Source: Gnetum montanum
Taxonomy: Eukaryota; Streptophyta; Gnetopsida; Gnetales; Gnetaceae
Direction of reading: 5' to 3'
Length of the DNA stretch: 64,000 nucleotides
Assembly: GCA_015680685.1 (NCBI GenBank)
Contig: MNCI01022611.1
Span: 1,478,903 to 1,542,902, forward strand
Shown: piece by piece, positions 21,401-33,391 of the stretch
Position numbering within the stretch: position 1 is the stretch's first letter
Layout of the letters: each line of letters opens with the position of its first letter
Notes under the pieces: model-generated
Seen by the model: the letters and a program-made list of their open reading frames with translations, nothing else
What the model was told of the DNA's origin: nothing
Databases searched by the model: none
Position numbers and translations under genes: made by a program

Positions 21401-22555
21401 CTCACTCGAATCTTAGAACCTTCAGCCATAGTGTCCAACGCATTCATATTTTGTTTGGTAGTTTTCGCTCGTAACTGTCCAGAGTTGCAGGCAAAGGCGT
21501 AGGCGTGGCAACCGGCTGCGTTCTGATCTTGTGTCATTTATTTGTTGTACCCTTTGGCCAGGAGATTAGGCTCATTGCAGAATCAAAACAAAGAAACCCT
21601 TCGCAGCAAGTGTTTGACAAAATTTTAAATAAAATATGCAGGGATTCTGGCATTTTCTTGGCAGCTAGCGTCACTGCGTTTTCATTGCCATTGCTACTGC
21701 ATTTTTTCTCTCTGTGTTCAACCCAGTTACTGACAGTATTCAGTAACTATTTCTTCTCAACACAGAGTTCATTTCCTCTGTTTTTGCAGACTCTTGCTTA
21801 CATCATTTTTGAATATTTCCATTTTTCCCTGCAATCTGGCCTTTGAATTGGATGTGCTGCTTCCAATGGTTTTGGAATGATTTTGCATCCATAAGATGTA
21901 TGTTCAGGACAATTGTTGAACCCTGTTTTAATGCTCTCAGATATGAACATTGCTGTACAGTAACAACCATAGCCTGTGGTACGTTTTTATCTATGGCAAT
22001 AATGGAAATTATATGTGCAGACCCTTCTGATTTTCAGCATAACTTGATCTAGATTTTCTCCAAAAACAACCTGTGTTTTTACTAATAATGGATGCATTTC
22101 TGCTGAGAATTGTAGTCCCTTGAGTGAAGTTCCACTTAATTCTTGCCATTCAATCATCCATCTAATATATTAGCAACCAATCTTGTTTTCTATTTCTGAC
22201 ATTCTATGTATGAAGATAAGACTTTCAGGATTATGCATATCCATGTTAAAATGACCAAATCTTGTGATGACCATTGGGGTGGAATTAATATCATTTACAT
22301 ATTTTAATCATGTTCTATATCATTCCCTTTGAATATCTACTTTTGTTGTTCCATGAAATGGCTAAATGTGCCAACACCTAACATGTTCTCTCTACCCTGT
22401 TTAGTTACATTTCCTGGATACATCCTAGTCACCCCAAAACTCTAAACACATGGTTGCACACTGTAACTCTCCAGGCAGTTTCAACAAATAACACAACAAA
22501 TGAAATAGATGCAAGCACACGAGCACGAGTATAACATTGAGAGAGAGCTCTGTCC

Positions 22556-22612
22556 AAAAAAATAGACATAAAAAAAAACAAAACAAAATAAAAAAAATGA
22601 AAGAGAAAAATC
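22556..22612 (+). repeat. A-rich run
   Basis: Mostly A, broken by single C, T and G. It could be a retroposed poly(A) tail for the block on its left, or a simple repeat. No matching target duplication was found by eye. Confidence 0.4.
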
Positions 22613-22739
22613 TATCACAAGGCCCTTGGCACTTCCCACACAAGTCCTAGGTAGGAAGGTACTTGTCTTGGAAGAAAATACTCATGTCTCAAAAAATCAT
22701 GTTGCATCCCACTGCATGACTTTGGCTGTTGGAGAACGG

Positions 22740-22880
22740 GTTTCCTTTGACACTCAACAAGGGTCCTGTTCCTCCAAAGAACACACCACCTCACCATGTG
22801 GCTTTGGTTGTGATAATGAGTTCTCTTAAACAAGATAAAAGAGTCTTGTTCCTTCAAAGGACGCACATCCCATGCCTTGG
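22740..22880 (+). repeat. imperfect direct repeat, about 85 bp period
   Basis: GGGTCCTGTTCCTCCAAAGA near 22761 and GAGTCTTGTTCCTTCAAAGG near 22842 begin two similar units. Nothing else is recognised in this part of E3. Confidence 0.55.
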
Positions 22881-23172
22881 TCCCAAGTCCGCTAGATACT
22901 GGCTATTGACAAGGACCAACATGATGTGTTCACATAAGAGAATTCCTCTTCCGACAGTTAAAAAAAATCATTCCTTCATCAATCCCCAATCTCACAGTTA
23001 CAAACCTTCTCCCTATACATCTCAAAACCTCATTTTCCAATCCCATGTACTTCTAATCACGATGCGATGACATCTGGCCAAGTGCCAAGGAACAATGCTT
23101 GATACCCAGTTGCTCATGGTGTTTTGTACTTCTTTATCGATGCCTATCAGATAGATTCCTCCAGGCATCAAC

Positions 23173-23185
23173 AAAGAGGGGCCAA
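23173..23185 (+). other. E3 polypurine tract
   Basis: AAAGAGGGG then CCAA immediately precedes the 3' LTR (TGAAAACACC). It is the same tract as in E1 at 5855. Confidence 0.85.
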
Positions 23186-25533
23186 TGAAAACACCACAGA
23201 AATTTTGGCCTATCACTTTCAAACAAGATTCAAGCTAAGTCATGCAGCTATCCAAGCATGAATACAGCAGGACCAAACTTGGAGGCCTCCGAAATAGCCC
23301 CTGATGGTTCATGATTTAATAGGCAAGGTCCCCCTGGGGATCATAGGTGTCTGCATCAACTTCCAACATCTAGAATCAAAATTTTTAGGCTCAAAATGCT
23401 TGGTTTTGGCTAAGTACACTTTGGTTACATTTTCTTATGCTGCACAGCGTAACGATCAGTGTCACCAACTTTTGGAGCCCCGAAAATGATTCAAAATAGG
23501 CTAAAATTAGGCACAAGGACCTCCCATGACCTTCACCAAGGTCCCTAGTAGCTCCTAGCCTCTAGAAAATCAACATTTGGGCCTTAAATAAGGTCTTTTT
23601 AGTTGCTCACGCTGGAGCTACATTTTCTTACGCTGCACAACGTAAGGATCAGCATCACCAACTTTTGGAGCCCTGAAACTGAGTCAAAACAGACTAAAAT
23701 TAGGCACAAGGACCCTCCATAATCTTCACCAAGGCCCTCAATAACTCCCAGCCTCTAGAAAATCCAAATTTGAGGCTCAAATGTGCCATTTTTACTTGGT
23801 GACATTGGGGTTACTTTTTCAGACGCTGCACAACGTAAGCACAGTGTAACCAAGCAAAAATAGGGCAAAAAAGTAATTTTAGGTAACATATTCGACACCA
23901 GAGCAACCCATATGGACTAGAAGCACTCGTACTTATTCACAAACTTCAAAAAATCCAAATTTGAGCCTCAAATATGGCATTTTGACTTGGTGATGTTGGG
24001 GTTACTTTTTCAGATGCTACACAGCATGACCAAACAAGAATGGCTTAATTTAGGCACCTCCAAGCAGAATGTTGATATGAATTTAACTCCCAGGAGCTAG
24101 GAAACAATTGTACATGTTCAAAGGCTTCAGAAAATTAATATTTGGGCTTCAAATATACCATTTAAACTTGGTCACGCTGGGGCCACACTTTGGTCACGCT
24201 GCACAGCGTGACCAAACAAAACAGGCTTGAAAAAAAATCAAACTGAGTCAAAATTTGCACCCAAGCCACCTTGAAGAGTAGGCAGTAGTCAAGAAACATC
24301 AAACAAGCATCAGCGTATAAAAATGAGCTCAAAAAAAGGAAGAAACACTTGGTGATGCTAGGGTTACTTTTTTAGATGCTGCAAAGTGTAAGCACAATGA
24401 AATCAACCAAAACAGGGCCAAAACGACATCCAAATCAGCCTAAATTTGGCACATAGAATCCTCATGACCCATGGCATGTAGATCTAGGCTAAAAATGGGT
24501 CTCACAGGTCAAAAATGGATTCAAAATGCATTTTTTTCAGGTCATACACTGTTAGTCACACTGGCATGCTTCTAGTAGCATAAACCCAGTGTAAAAATTT
24601 TCATACGCTGGACGCTGGATGCCAGACGCTAATGCTAGAACAGGTTGCACACACATCAAAGCTAGATCCATGCATGCTAGAGGCTTTGGCAACACAAAAA
24701 TGGCACAAAACTGCAGATTCAGAGGCCAGACACCCAGATCCATGCTTGTACATTAACATTTGTTACATTTTGACATTTTTTTCAGTGTTTCAAGTTCTTA
24801 TGCTGGGCATTACACATGCTAGTGTAATAGATCTTGGATGCTGCACTGTACATTGTAACATTTCATTTATTCGGTCAACGCACACACTTGTCACCCGATC
24901 TAATTTTTTCTCACCCCATAGCCACTGATCTTCTCCCAGATTTGAATATCACACCCAAGATCCTATAAATCTCCTTTTTTTCAACTAGATCAAGGTCGGA
25001 AAAATTGGAATCTAACACACATAGGAAATTTGGGCATCAATCTCATATGCTGGGCTTCATACAAACTTAGACGCTGCACACTTGCAATCCAAAACCTGCA
25101 TCTTCCCAGCACCTGCTCTCATCCATCGGGGCTAAACATCTATCTTGTGATCAAATCGCAACTACTTTCTGACCGATGCACATTCTAATTGTTTATCAAT
25201 ACAGACATCTTGCATTATTGCCCAGATTCTTACAATTTACATTATTGTTCTTGTTCACATTTTTCTTGTTTTCATTATTTATCATTTAAATAGTTTACAT
25301 TCATTTTCATTCATTTACGTTTAGTTTTGCATTTGTTTACGTATAATCCAATGCATTGCAATTGCGTATGTTTGGGGAAGTCTTTGTTTGATCTACGTGT
25401 GGACCATTCAAGGCACTCTGTCTCTGTTGATTTCTAGCTTACCCTCAGGCGAAGGTAGGTTCTTACTGTTTTATCTATAAATCTCTCGGTGTTCGTTCAT
25501 TCCAGCCTCTCATCGATAATTTCGGATGGTACA
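23186..25533 (+). repeat. E3 3' LTR
   Basis: Starts TGAAAACACCACAG and ends GGTACA. It aligns over its whole length with the 5' LTR, including the palindrome-bearing units and the TATA box at 24964-24970. Many of the differences are C/T or G/A, as in CTTACGCTG versus CTTATGCTG cores. Confidence 0.9.
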
Positions 25534-25538
25534 ACACC
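25534..25538 (+). repeat. target site duplication of E3, right copy
   Basis: ACACC, paired with GCACC at 12433-12437. The next codon AAG (25539) continues the interrupted RNase H frame of E2. Confidence 0.8.
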
Positions 25539-27023
25539 AAGAACGTAGTTGCTAATCATTTATCTCAGTTGCACTGTGATAGCAAAGAGGATGAGTATCC
25601 TATTTCCAATCACTTCCCTGATGAGTTCCTATTTGCCGGTGTAGTGAATAAACAATTACCCATAAAGAGAAAATAGTATAGTAGCATTCTCACCTATCTC
25701 CTTACCCAAAAAATACCACAAGAGCTAGAAATTAAGAAGAAACAATAGTTTTTTCATAGAGCCAAGTATTTTATGGAGATCAATGGACAACTTTACAAAG
25801 TATATCCTGATGGCTTGGTTCGATGGTGTGTTCCTGATAGAGATCAACTGAGAGTTCTCCAAGATGCTCATGAGGGCCCTTGTGGGGGTCATTATGTTGG
25901 GAGATGAACAACCATTAAGATCCTGCTTATAGGGTATTATTGGCCTACCTTGTTCTAGGACACCCATCAATTCATCCAATCTTGTGAGCAGTACCAATGT
26001 GATGGGGGAATGACTGCTAGAATGGAGGGTCCACAACAATGGATTCAACTGCTAGAACCCTTAGACATTTGGGGAATTGATTTCATGGGGCTGATTACAC
26101 CAATGTCCAATGGAAAAGCTTACATTGTAGTTTCTGTAGACTACTTAACGAAATGGGATGAAGTAGCTACTGTTAAAGTTTGCACCTCATCTACAGCTGC
26201 ACGATTTGTCCAATAACAAGTTGTCAATAGGTTTGGTGTGCCATGTGCACTTATCTCAGATAATGGTACACACTTTACAGGTGCAAATTTTCTGAAGTTA
26301 ATGCAACACTTAGGGGTTGAGCACAAATTAACTACACCATACCACCCCCAAGTAAACGGTCAAGCCGAGGTCACCAACACGGAGATTACTAAGATATTGA
26401 CTAGAACCATTAGCAAGTATAGGTGAGACTAGAGAACTAAACTGAATGATGCTCTTTGGGAATACTGAACCACATGGAAACTCCCTATAGGTTACTCTCC
26501 CTACGAGTTAGTGCATGGAAAACTTCCAATGCTCCCTATCCAAACTGAGCTCCATACACTAGCCACAACATGTGACCTCAACCTTGACCTTGATTTAGCA
26601 TAAAAACAAAGGTTGATAACTCTTAACTTGCTAGAAGAGAATCAATTAGCTATCCTATCATCTAATGAGTTACATAAGGCATTTAATAAACAATGTCATG
26701 ACATGAAAATTAGGAAACTTAAGTATCAACCAAGTGATAAGGTTCTCTATTGGAACCCCACACATGTGTCACAACGTACCAAATTTCAAACACTATGGGA
26801 AGGACCTTACATTGTCTATGCAACTTTTCCTTCAGGGGCCATGACCATATATAAACCTGAGAGCCTGGATGAGAGATTGTTAGTCAACGTAAAACAAACA
26901 AAACCCTTTCATGAGTTTAATACAACTAGAACATATGCTACCTTTGTAGGTGGGCAACCTTGCTCATTATTTCAGATCTCCTCCTTCCAATTCAGTCATG
27001 GGGGAGATGGAAACCCTGGCTAA
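25534..27023 (+). pseudogene. E2 RNase H tail and integrase
   Basis: The RNase H tail (NVVANHLSQL) leads through a spacer to the integrase zinc region (HEGPCGGHYVGR, then SCEQYQ with the second Cys of CX2C changed to Tyr). The DDE core keeps all three residues: IWGIDFMG, ISDNGTHF and QAEVTNTEI. The C-terminal part includes DKVLYWNPTHVSQRTKFQTL and LVNVKQTKPF. The whole stretch of about 1.5 kb stays in a single frame with only nonsense codons (for example 25674, 26214, 26424), so decay was by substitution. The stop at 27021-27023 ends pol. Confidence 0.9.
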
Positions 27024-28855
27024 TCATTAAAGGCCCTCAATTATTTCTAAGTTTTTGTTTTACACATTTTTGTTTTACATATTTGTTTTTACAAATTTTT
27101 GTTTTGCACATTTCTTTATTTTTTCTTGCTTTTTTTTTACACCATCGTTCATATTTTTACCATTTCTTCGTGTGATTTTTATTTTGTTCATCACCCAATA
27201 AGTGTTCATGATGGTGGTATGAATAATATCATATTGATTGCTAATGTTTGGATTTTACCTTTGAAGTATGATGTCGATATTAAGGTATGGTTCTTTTGAT
27301 TAACAGGCAATGAGTCCATGTCATTCATACATCCATAAAATCCTATGGTCTCCCTTGGATTGGAGCTATACAATCCCTTTCCCTAATAAAACTATTAACG
27401 AATTGATGGTTGGGTATTTCTCAAACTAAGGAAGGACTGAAAGGATGAAAGGGGTGTGACTTCAAGGGGAATTGATGCATTTGTATTGGCTATTCTCTTG
27501 AGTGCTTGGATGCTTTTTCCTTGGGTTTTCTGCCATTTTGACCATTCATCAAATCACTAGAAGCTAAGTACATAAAAATAAGTCTTTCAATGGTGTGGTT
27601 CTCATGCAAAAAACACAAAAAAAAATAGTGAGAATTCAAAGCACACCCCTTAGACACAATATTGCAATTGGGCTACACACATTGGTTATGACACTAGAAA
27701 GACATTTTACCCATGCTTGAAGGTTCCCTCTAACTAAGGCCCTTTCTTACTTCCTAATTCTCCATCTCGCTCTCCTTGAAATGGTGGTGACTTTTTGTAG
27801 GGGCATTCTTGTTGCTTTAAGAGGATAGGCTGGTCAAATATGTTGATGTAAGGTCACTGAATGAGGATTGTTGATCCTGGATTTGGAATGAGTTCTAAGT
27901 CACATTAACCATGAAACACACAAGGGACTTTACACAACCTTGTTCTTGGGTTTCCATTCCATTCTCTCCTCTCCACTTTTCTTTTCCATTTTCACCTTAT
28001 TCCCGATTTTATCATTAGTCCATACCTTGGTTGATGCATCATTTTTTCTTGGTAATTTCTTATGGGTAAGTTTTTAACTCTTGCTTCCAAATGACATTCC
28101 TAGAGCCTATGGAATCTTTGAGTTGTAGGTCTGTCAGGGCATCAAAGGCATGAGCCTGCTTTGGGGAGGACCCATTGGCATTCCTTTTTGGTGCACTTGT
28201 TAACTTCTTTCCCTTAATCATTTCCTCCAATCAACAATTTTTGTTTCATCCTCATCCATGACATCCATTTTATTGGCATTGCTATTGTTACTTTTTCTCC
28301 ATATTTCTTATTCCTTATCTTTTTCCATCCTAGACCTTGGGTAGTCACCAGTGTTAAAACTCCAGAATCAGTATCTACCATAACCACATCTCAGCCAATG
28401 CACTTTACATCAAGGCAAGGCATCAATTGCATTGTGATTTATCTACCCTCACTCATTTGTGACTATGTTGTGTGTGCAAATGGTGATCATGCAATAATGG
28501 ACTGGGCCTAGAGGAAACACTCACGATGGACTAGAATTAGAATGTTTATGAAAGGAGAAAAATTGGTGGCATGGCTATGGATAAATAATGGAAGGTGGAA
28601 TCTTGGAATTAGCAGCAACACATCTTTTTTTTCTCTCTCCCTTCTTCTCTTCCAGTTGCTAGACAAGGCTAGATGTCATTTATGTACAATTTTCACTTTT
28701 ATGGTCATGAACACTAATGCTGTCATGTATTGTATTGTTGATCTGTTCATTAGGCATGTTGAGTTTGTCACCCCGCTGCACTGTTAATGGTCATTCAGTC
28801 AATAATCCCATACCTTCCTAATATTTTGTAAGGAATTCAAGGATGAGTTTTCATT
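27024..28855 (+). other. E2 3' untranslated region
   Basis: It begins with T-rich words of TTTTGTTTTACA type (27052-27130), also present after pol in E4. It aligns in patches with E4 42415-43740 (for example GAGTCCATGTCAT at 27310 and CTTTGGGGAGGACCCATT near 28160). It then jumps to the region before the polypurine tract. The third ORF found at this place in E4 and E5 is missing. Confidence 0.6.
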
Positions 28856-28859
28856 CAGT

Positions 28860-28869
28860 CATGGGGGTA
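28860..28869 (+). other. E2 polypurine tract
   Basis: CATGGGGGTA directly before TGATGAATTGCG. The equivalent in E4 is TGTGGGGGTA, and in E5 (minus strand) CATGGAGGTA. Confidence 0.75.
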
Positions 28870-29676
28870 TGATGAATTGCGATATCGCATCTGTGATATC
28901 GTGTCGGTGATATTAGATCGACCATGTGATATTGGATACCTGATATTGCGGCCTATCTCCTTGTGTATAAGTAAGAGGTGGCACCCTTGGTTTCCAACAA
29001 TTAGAAGTTAGTTCCTTAGCCAAACTCTTGCCAATTTTTCCCTCTAGAGTTAGAATTATTTCTATGTGCTTATAGTAGGAGTCATAGAGTGAATGGATCT
29101 TTATTCGAGCATTGTGTACCTGAGCACACTTTGTGTATGACAATAAAGATGAACTTTATGATAAACCTTGTAGCATATATAATAGATTAATTAGTGTTAA
29201 TTATTATTTAATGCTTTCCTAGTTAATTAATGATTTCTCTCACCTTATAACTCTCTTAAATACACTTAGTACAACTACTTCGAGCATGTGTGTAGCGCTT
29301 GCTAACCTAGTAATGATTAGCATTTGGTAATCCCAGCAGCGCTGCATTGGTTTAGGATGTGTACGACAAGTGGAATGGATATTGGTGTTAGGAGTACTTA
29401 GAACTTAGTTAATGAATAGTTGAATTAGATTAGTTACTTGGTTATTTCTCTCTTAGTGCAAGATATAAAACACATAAAAGCCATAAAAATCATATGCCTC
29501 AAGCTTACTTAACCATACAATTGTGACATACAAGTAAGTTTGGGAAGAAAACGATTAATCAGCCTATTATTGTTCCAAAAATATGCATAGGCACTTAGTC
29601 CTTGGAATTCAACCAGATCATGCATGAAATGATTATATTCATATGGTTGAGCGTAGGGGTACCTCACCACTCATCA
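28870..29676 (+). repeat. E2 3' LTR
   Basis: 807 bases, TGATGAATTG to CCACTCATCA. The last 20 bases (GGGGTACCTCACCACTCATCA-type) match the LTR ends of E4 and E5, so this is the same family. The U3 start has a tandem array of GTGATATCG-type units. GTGTATAAGTAAG near 28962 may be the TATA box. No 5' LTR partner remains in the window. Confidence 0.85.
28878..28950 (+). repeat. U3 tandem repeat of E2 LTR
   Basis: About five units of 14-19 bases begin 8 bases into the LTR: TGCGATATCGCATC (28878), TGTGATATCGTGTC (28892), GGTGATATTAGATC (28906), then two looser copies. Each holds the palindrome GATATC or its decayed form. Confidence 0.75.
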
Positions 29677-30837
29677 CTATCTAAAGACAAAAGTATTCTT
29701 TATTCTAGATGGAATGGTTACACAAAATGTCAAAGTTTTCTACCTTCACAAAGCTAGCCTTCATATCAAAATACAATTTTTTTGTGTAGCTAAGATTTCA
29801 ACTTTGTTGATATTAAAGGAAATTCACCAAGTGGCACTTGTAGGATGCCTAACACTAGCTCAAGAAGAGGTAAGGAAAAAGAGGATTTATTTCCATACCA
29901 TCTTTCACAAAGCTAGAGGAAGAACTGATAGAAGAGAAGAACCCCAATGAAGAGCTAGTAAGGAAATAAGGAGAAGATCCAAGAAGGTTACTCAAAGTTG
30001 AAAATCAAGGTCCTAGAGTTTGTACAAAATTTTACATAAAAAATTATCAAAGTAGGAAGATATTGAAAAAGGTAGTAATTTAGTGCACTTTGGGGATATG
30101 CTAGTTTTCTCCTTTTTTTTCTTAGATCAACTACATTTGTATATATTTACATTTGCATTTAGAAAATGTGGGTTTTTGAAATTTTAGATCTTAAGTTTGA
30201 AGTAACATTTTCCATGAAAAAGATTTAATCATTAAGTAGTTAGCATAGTCTTTTATAGGCTATTATCCCTATCTTAGGAGGTATGTTAGCTAGTGAGATA
30301 TGGGCCTTTTAGAAATTGGTGGTTGAATATCAGGCCAATACAAAGATGATGTGACCATATTGTCTTGACATACATTTCTTAAAGATGTATAAAGTTTTTT
30401 ATGCTTTTGAATTTAAAAAGGAGGGCAAGAAATGTTGTAACACTTCAGCTATTAATGGAGTAGAAATTGAATTTTAGAAAATTCAATTATGTAGTAAGAT
30501 TGAACCAACCTTTGATGTACTATATTATTGGCCAATGAAGATAAAAGCAGAACAAGATGGAAGAAAGTGAAAGGATGAAATAAAAATATGTTTAAGATTT
30601 TTTATGGTCTAAAAGAAAAAAAGTTTAAATCGAAGGTGTCTTGAGTTCAAACTTTGGAAGAAACTTTAAAGACTAGTTTATAATGGTTTTTTCTGCATAA
30701 AAATAGAGTTAATGAAGTTTCAATTCTTAAGAAGGTTTTGGATCAAAATCTTAGTAAGAGACAAATACACTTTACAAGATATAAAAAATGGCCCATAAAA
30801 TTTCTACTATATAGGTTACCTTGGACTGTGTTAAATT

Positions 30838-31310
30838 TATTTGGCCAATATATGAGGTTAAGCGATTTGCTTGATTTTAGCAAAGGCTATTTGATCAGAA
30901 CTATGAAGACAATTAATTTAGGCCAAATAATCACAGTTCATGAATTTGGAGAAGACCTATTTGGCCAAGTCAACTTAGGCATTAAATAGTCAATAACCAT
31001 ATTAATATCATTTACCTTTTTGCAAAGTGGAAAGGATTGATTTTACCTTAATATGGAGCATCAAAGCTTGGATTTTATAACCTAAGTCAAAAGTTGGATT
31101 GAGGAGATCTCGAGTTTAAAAACTAGTTGAGAAGAAAACGTTTTATTTGGCCAATATATGAAATTAAGGTTTATTTGATTATTTGATGAAGAAAAACATG
31201 AAATTATATTGGAACACCATGATGATGTTACATGCTAAGGTCAGATTTTTTCAATTCATGAACTGGGGAAAAATGCATTTGCCCAAGTTCACATTTTTAA
31301 AATTAGATAA
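30838..31310 (+). repeat. imperfect duplication, about 300 bp period
   Basis: TTATTTGGCCAATATATGAG (30838) recurs as TTATTTGGCCAATATATGAA (31142). In both copies this is followed by CAATTCATGAA- or ACAGTTCATGAA-type words and a TTTGGCCAAGT or TTTGCCCAAGT block. Confidence 0.65.
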
Positions 31311-31588
31311 TGGCTATAAGATAAATGGAATATGAACATGGCTACTTCAGGTAAACGAGTATGTAGATGGCTAGAAAATTGATGTGGAAAAAAAGAGTTT
31401 TAGCCATGTTTCAAATTAGAGAAAAATCAAATTTCCCCAATTTGAGCCATGGAGAAAAGTCAAAATTGGCCAAAACACATTTGCTCTAGTTCTCTATTCC
31501 ATCAAAGTGAATTTTCCTAGTTTTTGTAAGGACACATGACCCTTCTATTGTAAATATTGAGATGGATAAAATGATCAACAAATGAGAT

Positions 31589-31822
31589 GGAGAAAACATC
31601 ATTTGGCCCATTTCAATGTTAGACCAAAACCTGTTTTCCCCATTTTAGCTATCTATTACTCAAGTTGGAGAAAAAATCATTTGGCCCATTTCATTATTCA
31701 ACCAAAATCCATTTTCTCCATTTTAGCCACCTATTACCTAAACTAGAGAAAAAAATCATTTGGTCCATTTCACTATTTAGCCAAAAGCTATTCCCCAATT
31801 TCAGCTTTAGTTCAATGCTAGG
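31589..31822 (+). repeat. three tandem units of about 78 bp
   Basis: Units start at 31589, 31667 and 31744 with GGAGAAAAAATCATTTGGCC and continue CATTTCA-ACCAAAA-CCATTTTAGC. The region around them (31380-32420) has looser copies of the same AAAATGGGGAAAA-type words. Confidence 0.8.
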
Positions 31823-32829
31823 AAATTTACATTATAAAAACACATGACTTTATGGTTTGAAAATTGAAATGGATAAAATATCCATTTTCCCATCTTTCAA
31901 ATGGACAAAACTAATTTTCCTAATTTCATACTTGGTCAATGTGTAGTTTTAAAATTTTTGAAAGGAAATAGCCACATGAATTTTGAAATGGAGAAGATTC
32001 CCAGGAATCTACTATTTGAAATGAGATAAAATCCATTTAACCTATTTCATTGAATCTATTAGTTTTCTATTACTCATAGAGAGTTTGGTGATTCCCATAG
32101 TCTAGAAAAAGGTAGTTATAAATTGAAATGAAGAAAACCTAGTTTGTTGCAGTACATAACTAAGGAAAAACCAATTCTTTCCATGTCATGCAAAGACCTA
32201 AAATTGAGAAAATGCATCTTTTTGCATTTAATTAAATGACACAAAATGAAGAAAATACATTCTACCCCACATTATGTGAAATGGAGAAAACACCATTGAA
32301 AGTCAATTTGGGACAAATTTATCCCAATTTGAGCTAGCACATAACTAAAGATATGGATTGAAGTGAGAAGAATGACCATTACTCCACTTCTAGATTGGGC
32401 TAAGCTAATTTTCACCATTTCATCAAATGGAAAAGAAGTGGACAGTTGGTATAGATTTGTCATATTATAATATTAAATAGCATGATCAAAGAAGTTGGGC
32501 ATTGAAGTATGCTGACAAAGACTTTAAATGATTGAATCTAAATGTTGTTTGAAGGAGATTAAGTTTCAAATCCTTCTTAAATGGAAACAAGTTTTAGCAT
32601 CAACTGCCATTACACATACGACTATAAGGACTTCTTGGCAAAATTTCACTAGAATTTTGCATAGAGACTAAATTAGAAATAGTTATTTTGAAATTCTCAT
32701 AACAATATAAGCAATCAATAAGCTAGTTATTCATCATGCGAAAGGAATACATCAAAACCAAGAAAGAGATTAATTTTTTGTATGAAAGTATGCCTATTCA
32801 TGTAGTAATTGAGTATCTATAGGACTTTA

Positions 32830-33391
32830 ATTAGTCTATTTTTCAGTTGCAAAGATATTGAATGAAGATTTTAATCTTCAAGATCCAAAAGAGAAAGACC
32901 TAGAGCTAGTTTCTCATGATGACATAGATCATGATTATTCCTAGAAATATCATTTAAAGGCTTTTGGTAAAGAGTAGGAATGGAGATGTTTTTATCATCA
33001 TATTGGCTTGCAAAAAATTAGCTTTAGACCTAGGGCCAATTTAATTAGAGATGTTATCAATTGGATTTTTCTTGAAATAGAATATCATAGAAATTTTTTA
33101 AAATTTAAGTAGAGGTTGTATCAAAAAATTAATATGAAACCTAGAAGAAGATATGAGTTATATGACATTCCTCTATCCAGTTGTTTCAAACAGAACACCC
33201 TAAATGAGAATTTCATAGCTAAGGTTCGAGAACTTAGAAGGGGGAGGATGAATAAGTTTCCCAAATTGAAATTAAATAGCCACAAAAAAACACACTCAAA
33301 ATTTACATGGTTTCCCAACATGGTTACTCCATACTTGGAGGGTAGATTCCTTGCACACTTTTGGACTTTGTTTCTTAAAAAGTGGTTTTAA
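32830..33391 (+). pseudogene. degenerate coding fragment, unknown
   Basis: A frame with few stops reads EKDLELVSHDDIDHDYS, RPRANLIRDVINWIFLEIEYH and, from 33116, KINMKPRRRYELYDIPLSSC and MNKFPKLKLNSHKK. It is basic and has regular hydrophobic spacing, so it may be the remnant of a real protein. No family is recognised. Confidence 0.3.

Larger units (their letters stand above)
19621..22900 (+). other. extra block in E3, not present in E1
   Basis: E1 has only about 450 bases between the splice-like tract and the conserved 3' end. E3 has about 3.7 kb, so about 3.3 kb is additional. It includes an AT-rich part (19850-21060), a CpG-rich part (21065-21420), a T-rich part and an A-rich run at 22556-22612. 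On the minus strand CCCTATAAAAAGGC (20772-20785) is a strong TATA box. No known protein domain is seen. It could be a captured host fragment or a further, unrecognised insertion. Confidence 0.45.
12438..25533 (+). mobile_element. E3: nested Tat-type LTR element lacking pol
   Basis: A 13.1-kb insertion within the RNase H region of E2. It is bounded by two LTRs (2357 and 2348 bases) and a 5-bp target duplication. In order it holds LTR, long leader, gag, linker, protease, minisatellite, an approximately 3.3-kb extra block, polypurine tract and LTR. There is no RT, RNase H or integrase in any frame, so it depends on a helper or is a deletion derivative. By eye the LTRs differ at about one base in ten to twelve, so the insertion is old. 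Confidence 0.9.
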
